Shown: in pieces, positions 1 to 4,056 of the stretch
How the letters are laid out: each line of letters begins with the position of its first letter
How positions within the stretch are numbered: position 1 is the stretch's first letter
NCBI GenBank assembly: GCA_023422565.1
Contig: JAFAGR010000048.1
Span: 1-7,594 of the forward strand
Reading direction: 5' to 3'
DNA from: Bacteroidota bacterium
GTDB lineage: Bacteria > Bacteroidota > Bacteroidia > Chitinophagales > Chitinophagaceae
DNA length: 7,594 nucleotides
Translations under genes and position numbers: made by a program
Notes under the pieces: generated by a model
What the model was told of the DNA's origin: nothing
Databases searched by the model: none
The model's input: the letters and a program-made list of their open reading frames with translations, nothing else

Positions 1-557
1 TGAGCGTTACGGTGAACGCGGCGCAAACTCCCTCGATCACGATCCTTGGTAACACCACAGTTGCACAAGGTTCGTCATCGAATATCACATCTTCCATTGT
101 TAATGGCGGAACTTCGCCATCTTACCAATGGCAGGATAGTACAGCATCCCACACCTGGACAAATATTGCAGGCGCCACGAATTCATGGATCGATTATTCA
201 CCGCAGCAAACAGGAGATGGGTTAAGGGCAATACTCACGTCAAGGGCTGGCTGCACTTCATCATCAACCGCCACAAGCAATGCCCTGTATTTTATCGTGA
301 ACACAACCTCAACCCCGAGAACAGTTCTCTATCCTAATCCTGTTCACTCCATACTCACCATTGAGAATACCAACGCGGTGCAATGGACGGTGGCCGATAT
401 TCTGGATGATAACGGAAGAAGGTTATTCTCGTATGCGAATAACAGCGCGAGTAGCGAGGTGCGAATGGATGTATCGAGATTGCCTGCAGGTATCTATTTT
501 GTAAGACTGATAGACCGAACCGGCAAACCCGAATACTTCAAGTTTATTAAACAATAG
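1..557 (+). CDS. T9SS cargo protein, C-terminal part (Ig-like module + type A sorting domain), 5' truncated by window
   Basis: The reading frame is already open at base 3 (codons Ser-Val-Thr-Val before the first possible GTG at 12), so this is the end of a larger protein and GTG 12 is not its start. Numbering from GTG 12, residues about 6-97 form an Ig-like adhesion module: SYQWQDS, then a GDGLRAILTS strand and a single Cys, the pattern common in Bacteroidota surface proteins. Residues about 104-181 are a type A sorting domain (YPNP at 107-110, DNGRRL, LPAGIYFVRL, ending KFIKQ). In this family that domain directs a protein already exported by Sec through the type IX system, where it is cleaved and the protein is released or anchored on the cell surface. 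No catalytic domain is visible here, so the activity of the whole protein cannot be told. The gene ends in TAG at 555-557, just before a strong terminator. Confidence 0.93.
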   Translation, partial: SVTVNAAQTPSITILGNTTVAQGSSSNITSSIVNGGTSPSYQWQDSTASHTWTNIAGATNSWIDYSPQQTGDGLRAILTSRAGCTSSSTATSNALYFIVNTTSTPRTVLYPNPVHSILTIENTNAVQWTVADILDDNGRRLFSYANNSASSEVRMDVSRLPAGIYFVRLIDRTGKPEYFKFIKQ

Positions 558-579
558 AGTTCATTGTTTAAGAATTGCG

Positions 580-609
580 AGCCCCGGTGTAACATGCCGG
601 GGCTTTTTT
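580..609 (+). terminator. Rho-independent terminator after the first T9SS cargo gene
   Basis: An 8-base-pair perfect GC-rich stem, AGCCCCGG (580-587) with CCGGGGCT (597-604), encloses a 9-base loop and runs into six T residues (604-609). It begins 23 bases after the stop codon at 557. It is the clearest terminator in the window and separates the first gene from the hydrolase gene. Confidence 0.93.
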
Positions 610-628
610 AATGATTGTTCTTTGGGTT

Positions 629-659
629 TTTCTTTTTCAATAAACTTCTTTTATATTTA
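629..659 (+). promoter_or_regulatory. Candidate Bacteroidota-type promoter for the hydrolase gene
   Basis: TATATTTA at 652-659 matches seven of eight positions of the Bacteroidota -7 consensus TAnnTTTG. A TTTC at 629-632, close to the -33 TTTG element, lies 19 bases upstream, which is the usual spacing. It would give a leader of about 50 bases before the ATG at 717. The region is T-rich, so chance matches are likely; the placement after the terminator at 580-609 supports it only indirectly. Confidence 0.35.
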
Positions 660-716
660 CAAGCTCCATCTTCCTATTTTTTTCCGAAACCTCTGCAGCA
701 ATTTAAATTCCCTTGT

Positions 717-2186
717 ATGAAAGGATTTATCATAATGCTCGCGGCATGTTTATGGGCTTCTGCAACCTTCGCTCAAACATTTCCTGTCGGAAGGAACTCA
801 ACCGTAATCATCGATGAAGCCAGGGGTAACAGGCAAATACCTGTTGAGATATTCTACCCCGCTACGTCAGCAGGAGTAAATACCCCAGTTGCGTCCGGCG
901 GGCCCGGTTATCCGGTAGTGGTCTTTGGCCACGGTTTTTTAATCTCCGTATCCTCATATAACTGGCTTGGGGATTCGCTTGCACGAAATGGATTCATTGC
1001 AGTGCTTCCGGCTTCCGAAGGCGGCCTTCTTCCGTCTCATGGGGAATTTGGCGCAGACCTTCTTGTTGTCAGCAGAAAAATTTTGCTCTGGAATTCTGAT
1101 CAGGCTTCCGCGTTCTTTGGCCGGGTTGCTCAACGGTCTGCCGTGGGAGGGCATTCTATGGGAGGAGGGTCAAGTTTTCTTGCGGCCTCTGTTGCAGATG
1201 CAGGCATTAAGGCACTTTTTAATTTTGCGGCAGCAGAAACAAATCCTTCGGCCATCAATGCGGCATCGCTGGTAAGTATTCCCTCGCTAATTTTCAGCGG
1301 AAGCAGGGACTGCATCGTTCCACCTGCTACTCAGTTCAGTATGTATCAAAACATTCCGCCTTCAAATTGCAAGTACTACGTAAATATAACTGACGCCCTG
1401 CATTGCCAGTTTGCGAACAATAATTTTACCTGTGCAACCGGCCAGGTGTTTACAGGCTGCAACAGTTCTCCCATTTCATTGACCTCGCTTTATAATTCTG
1501 TATCCGGGCTTTTGATTCCATTTCTCAATCTTCATTTGAAAGAGCAATGTGTGGAGGGAGAAAGATTCCGAGTGCTGTTTACCAATTTTTCTGCCACTTC
1601 AAAATCTTCGGAATGCCCGCCCTCACCGGGATGCGGCGTGGTACCTGTAAAGTTGAATTATTTCACCGGTGTTTTCCGTGATGGCAAGAACAGTCTTGAA
1701 TGGCAAACACAGGATGAAATAAATTTTTCACACTTTGAGGTTTATAAAGGAAGTAATAGTGATGATCTCTCCCCGTTACATTTAGGAAGAGTTGAAGCAG
1801 CCGGTGGTTCATCTGCTTTACGGTACAATTTTGTAGATCACGATCCTTTGGCGCCTCAAACATTCTACCGTTTGAAAATGACAGACAGGGATGGCGGTTT
1901 GTCCTGGTCGCCCGTACTAAGGCTTCTTAGCAAGGAAATGAATGAGAATGAGATTCTGATCTATCCTAACCCTGTTCGATCCTATTTCTCCATTTACAAT
2001 GATGGCCTTAACAAATGGGTGGCTGCAGATGTGTTTGACCACAGCGGCAGAAAAATACAGGTATCAAAGAGAGAATCAGCCGGCGAGTTTAAAATTGATG
2101 TTTCTTCCCTTTCAACCGGCGCATATTACTTAAGGTTGAGGGGCCTTGATGGGAAGAATCGGCTCTCGAAATTTTTGAAGGATTAA
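717..2186 (+). CDS. Secreted alpha/beta hydrolase (chlorophyllase/dienelactone hydrolase-like) with type A T9SS sorting domain
   Basis: This 489-residue protein probably hydrolyses an ester outside the cell; the substrate is unknown. Residues 1-20 are a Sec signal peptide (MKGFIIMLAACLWASATFA, cut near AQ/TF). Residues about 22-285 are an alpha/beta hydrolase: a VVVFGHGF strand with the likely oxyanion-hole Phe74, nucleophile Ser147 in GHSMGG (145-150), probable Asp198 in SGSRDC and His229 in DALHC. Cys199 and Cys230 directly follow the acid and the base, and further cysteines (218, 239, 248, 278, 300, 306) fit a disulfide-bonded exported protein. Residues about 308-405 are the fibronectin-like module typical of this phylum (VPVKLNYFTG, LEWQTQDEINFSHFEV, FYRLKMTDRDG). 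Residues about 412-489 are a type A sorting domain (YPNP 416-419, GAYYLRL, KFLKD). I chose the ATG at 717 because it begins a clean signal peptide; the frame stays open upstream to TTG 615, but that extension lies over the T-rich promoter region. No Shine-Dalgarno sequence is seen. Enzyme class is fairly sure, substrate is not. Confidence 0.92.
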   Translation: MKGFIIMLAACLWASATFAQTFPVGRNSTVIIDEARGNRQIPVEIFYPATSAGVNTPVASGGPGYPVVVFGHGFLISVSSYNWLGDSLARNGFIAVLPASEGGLLPSHGEFGADLLVVSRKILLWNSDQASAFFGRVAQRSAVGGHSMGGGSSFLAASVADAGIKALFNFAAAETNPSAINAASLVSIPSLIFSGSRDCIVPPATQFSMYQNIPPSNCKYYVNITDALHCQFANNNFTCATGQVFTGCNSSPISLTSLYNSVSGLLIPFLNLHLKEQCVEGERFRVLFTNFSATSKSSECPPSPGCGVVPVKLNYFTGVFRDGKNSLEWQTQDEINFSHFEVYKGSNSDDLSPLHLGRVEAAGGSSALRYNFVDHDPLAPQTFYRLKMTDRDGGLSWSPVLRLLSKEMNENEILIYPNPVRSYFSIYNDGLNKWVAADVFDHSGRKIQVSKRESAGEFKIDVSSLSTGAYYLRLRGLDGKNRLSKFLKD

Positions 2187-2227
2187 CTGCGGTTCGCTTT
2201 CAACCCGATTTGATTGGAAGAGGGTTT

Positions 2228-2265
2228 CCGGGATAAGAATTATCGGATTTAGTTTTCTATTTTTT
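2228..2265 (+). terminator. Weak candidate terminator between hydrolase and transporter genes
   Basis: GATAA (2232-2236), loop GAA, TTATC (2240-2244) forms a 5-base-pair hairpin, or alternatively a CCG/CGG plus ATAA/TTAT stem with a bulge, followed by T-rich sequence (2248-2265). The stem is short and AU-rich, so this is only a possible end for the hydrolase transcript. Confidence 0.25.
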
Positions 2266-2287
2266 GTTCTTTCATCGTCTACCTTTG
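2254..2287 (+). promoter_or_regulatory. Bacteroidota-type promoter immediately upstream of the MFS gene
   Basis: TACCTTTG at 2280-2287 is a perfect match to the TAnnTTTG -7 element used by the primary sigma factor of Bacteroidota. The best -33-like element is TTTC at 2254-2257, 22 bases upstream, slightly longer than the usual 19-21. A better TTTG at 2263-2266 is only 13 bases away, too close. Transcription would begin about 4-6 bases after 2287, that is 2-4 bases before the ATG at 2295, giving an almost leaderless mRNA. Confidence 0.5.
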
Positions 2288-2294
2288 CGCTCCC

Positions 2295-3503
2295 ATGACA
2301 AAGAAGGAACGCATCATTATATTTCTCCTCGCCACGCTCAATTTTACGCATATCCTGGATTTCATGATCATGATGCCCTTGGGCAACTATCTGATGCCTT
2401 ATTTCAAGATCAGTCCGCAGCAATTTTCCATGTTGGTGGCCAGCTATACAATTGCCGCAAGTATTTCGGGCTTCCTTGCTGCTTTTTTCATTGACAGCCT
2501 GGATCGTAAAAAATCTTTACTCTTTGCATTTACCGGCTTTTTGTTAGCCACGATGGCATGCGGGTTCGCGCCCACATATCATGTACTGCTGATCGCGCGT
2601 TTAGTGGCGGGAATATTCGGCGGACTGATCGGGGCACAAGTAATATCTATCATCAGCGATCTGTTTACTTATGAAAGGCGGGGGAGGGCGATGGGTGCAG
2701 TAATGTCGGCCTTTGCAGTGGCTTCGGTAGCGGGCATTCCGCTGGCTTTGTATTTATCAAACCTCATATCATGGCATGCTCCCTTTATATTGATCGCTTC
2801 GCTGGGTTTTTTATTGATACCGTTTCTGATAAGGTATCTTCCTAACGTGAACCATCACCTGGAGCCGGGGCAAAAGATTGCCTTAAAATCAGACGGTTTT
2901 AAAAGAGTGCTTTCGGAGAGGAGACAGATATTGGCCTTACTGTTTACCGGCTTTATCATGTTCGGCCATTTTCTTGTTGTTCCCTTCATCAATCCTTACC
3001 TCGAGTTTAACCTCGGATACAGCAAAACGATTACGCCGCTCATCTACCTTGTCGGTGGCATAGCCGCATTTATTTCTGCCAACATTTTAGGAAGGGTGAG
3101 CGATCGTATTGGTAAGCTGAAGGTATTTCGGATTTGCCTGCTTATTTCTTTACCGCTCGTTATATTGTTGACCAACCTCTTTACGATGCCATATTGGATC
3201 ATACTCTTGCTGTTCGCGTGCTGGTTCACGGTGTCAACGGGCCGTGGAGTTACCTCGCAGGCCATGGTAAGCAATGTGGCAGATCCGAAATTCAGGGGAA
3301 GTTTTCAAAATTTCAACAGCAGTTTACAGCAGGCGGGTACGGGGTTGGCATCGCTCGTAGCCGGATTTGTGGTGGTGGAGAAAGAGGGTGGAAGGATCGG
3401 TCACTACGCAAGGTTGGGTTACATAAGTGTGGCTGTTCTTGTGATTGCGCTGATACTCGCGCAGGTTTTATTTTCTCCGAAGGCTGAAGTTTCTGTGGAA
3501 TGA
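2295..3503 (+). CDS. MFS transporter, DHA1/AraJ-like efflux family
   Basis: This 402-residue inner-membrane protein has about twelve hydrophobic segments (roughly residues 6-28, 44-66, 73-92, 97-121, 131-155, 160-180, 210-232, 245-267, 275-296, 299-321, 342-362, 373-394) with a longer central loop at 181-208, the usual six-plus-six MFS plan and the usual length. The loop between helices 2 and 3 carries a motif-A-like DSLDRKK (67-73), repeated in the second half as GRVSDRIGK (266-274). Asp22 in helix 1 (LDFMIMMPLG) is typical of the drug:proton antiporter-1 group. By family it would export a small molecule using the proton gradient; the substrate cannot be read from sequence. ATG 2295 is preferred because helix 1 begins at residue 6 and the next ATG (residue 24) would remove most of it. 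No Shine-Dalgarno sequence is present, in line with the promoter-adjacent start. Its neighbours do not indicate a substrate, and the gene appears to be transcribed alone. Confidence 0.93.
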   Translation: MTKKERIIIFLLATLNFTHILDFMIMMPLGNYLMPYFKISPQQFSMLVASYTIAASISGFLAAFFIDSLDRKKSLLFAFTGFLLATMACGFAPTYHVLLIARLVAGIFGGLIGAQVISIISDLFTYERRGRAMGAVMSAFAVASVAGIPLALYLSNLISWHAPFILIASLGFLLIPFLIRYLPNVNHHLEPGQKIALKSDGFKRVLSERRQILALLFTGFIMFGHFLVVPFINPYLEFNLGYSKTITPLIYLVGGIAAFISANILGRVSDRIGKLKVFRICLLISLPLVILLTNLFTMPYWIILLLFACWFTVSTGRGVTSQAMVSNVADPKFRGSFQNFNSSLQQAGTGLASLVAGFVVVEKEGGRIGHYARLGYISVAVLVIALILAQVLFSPKAEVSVE

Positions 3504-3576
3504 TTGTAATAAAGAAGTTTTTTAATTCTCGTTTGTAAAACACGAAGGAGGAAATTAATATCCCGCATTTAGCGCA

Positions 3577-3802
3577 CGATGCACCATAATAGCCACATAA
3601 GGCTTTAATGCGCCGTTTTAATGCCAAAAACATGAGCATTAATTCTCTTGCAAACGCAATTGAAAAGCCGATTTCTCCCCTTTTTATAACCCGATAGTGG
3701 AAGAAATAATATTAAAATGATAGAAACGGCCCTTTAAAAATTGCGGGAAAAAGAAAGACAGAATAGTAAAACTCAGGGCCATGGGGCTATTATGGTGCAT
3801 CG
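3577..3802. repeat. Inverted repeat pair, 18 bases perfect (22 with one mismatch)
   Basis: CGATGCACCATAATAGCC at 3577-3594 is the exact reverse complement of 3785-3802. The match extends inward by four bases with one mismatch (arms 3577-3598 and 3781-3802), leaving 182 bases between them. An exact 18-base match within about 230 bases is far beyond chance. The element could be the remains of a small non-autonomous transposon, two opposite copies of an intergenic repeat, or the closing stem of a structured transcript. No target-site duplication is visible outside the arms (AGCGCA on the left, AAAGGC on the right), and no transposase is encoded. Confidence 0.85.
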
Positions 3803-3856
3803 AAAGGCTATGTTCCAGATAACTATTGGGACGCGTTAGGGATTATTGGCAGCCTC

Positions 3857-3908
3857 GACGCTCCGGTCGGAGCACAAAGCCCGGCCCCCGGACGCTTCGG
3901 TCGGGGCA
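3857..3908. repeat. GC-rich near-direct repeat, 18 bases, period 34
   Basis: GACGCTCCGGTCGGAGCA (3857-3874) recurs as GACGCTTCGGTCGGGGCA (3891-3908) with two mismatches. Each copy can fold. The first has GCTCC/GGAGC around the tetraloop GGTC (3860-3873). The second has GCCCC (3884-3888) pairing with GGGGC (3903-3907) and GAC (3891-3893) with GTC (3900-3902). The block is preceded by GACGCGTTAGGGATT (3830-3844). From memory, similar 'GCGTTAGGGATT ... CCCGG' blocks and their in-frame translations recur between genes in Bacteroidota genomes, but I cannot verify this here. There is no T-tract after either hairpin, so these are not ordinary terminators. Confidence 0.75.
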
Positions 3909-4005
3909 ACGCCCTTAATTATTTATGTAAATCAGGATTTGGTAATTCCATCAGAAATTCACGGGCTCATCCGTTCAATCATTTGCTTACTTAACGCAGT
4001 TGAAA

Positions 4006-4037
4006 TTTCCATACTTTATTTTATTTGAGTATATTCA
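4006..4037 (+). promoter_or_regulatory. Weak candidate promoter for the metalloprotease gene
   Basis: Two overlapping weak options exist. TTTC (4006-4009), 20 bases, then TATATTCA (4030-4037) matches six of eight positions of TAnnTTTG. Alternatively TTTATTTG (4020-4027) matches seven of eight, but its GTTG -33-like element at 3999-4002 is only 17 bases upstream. Either would give a short leader before the ATG at 4057. The sequence is AT-rich and neither match is decisive. Confidence 0.3.
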
Positions 4038-4056
4038 TTTCTCCCAAATACTGTTC

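Larger units (their letters stand above)
3504..4056. other. 553-base non-coding region with intergenic repeats
   Basis: No convincing gene is present on either strand. The first part (3504-3576) is AT-rich and has no clear terminator for the transporter gene. It is followed by a pair of inverted arms at 3577-3598 and 3781-3802, then a GC-rich block (about 3833-3915) carrying two related hairpin-forming repeats, then AT-rich sequence leading to the metalloprotease start. Between the arms are smaller pairings: TTAATGC at 3618-3624 with GCATTAA at 3636-3642, and GCCGTTT at 3612-3618 with AAACGGC at 3724-3730. The stretch is unusually long compared with the 71-159-base gaps elsewhere in the window, which suggests accumulated repeat elements or an unannotated structured RNA. 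Confidence 0.75.

Noticed and set aside
615..716. 34-codon N-terminal extension of the hydrolase from a TTG
   Set aside because: It translates the T-rich promoter region into a run of Phe residues and would bury the clean signal peptide that begins at ATG 717.
3504..3560. Possible terminator after the transporter gene (GTTT/AAAC pairing near 3530-3541)
   Set aside because: The stem is only four base pairs, interrupted, and is not followed by a T-tract.
3313..3639. 108-codon frame on the - strand overlapping the end of the transporter gene
   Set aside because: It crosses well-supported transporter coding sequence and intergenic DNA, with no recognisable motif.
3577..3802. Interpretation of the inverted repeat as a recent miniature transposon
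   Set aside because: No matching direct repeat of any length flanks the arms, so a recent insertion is not supported; kept only as one possibility.
3846..4028. 60-codon frame on the + strand beginning with TTG, between the transporter and the metalloprotease
   Set aside because: It reads through the GC-rich repeat block and then AT-rich intergenic DNA, has no ribosome site or recognisable domain, and looks like a by-product of the repeat.
4000..4056. 19-codon N-terminal extension of the metalloprotease from a TTG
   Set aside because: It overlaps the candidate promoter and adds a hydrophobic segment in front of a complete signal peptide starting at ATG 4057.
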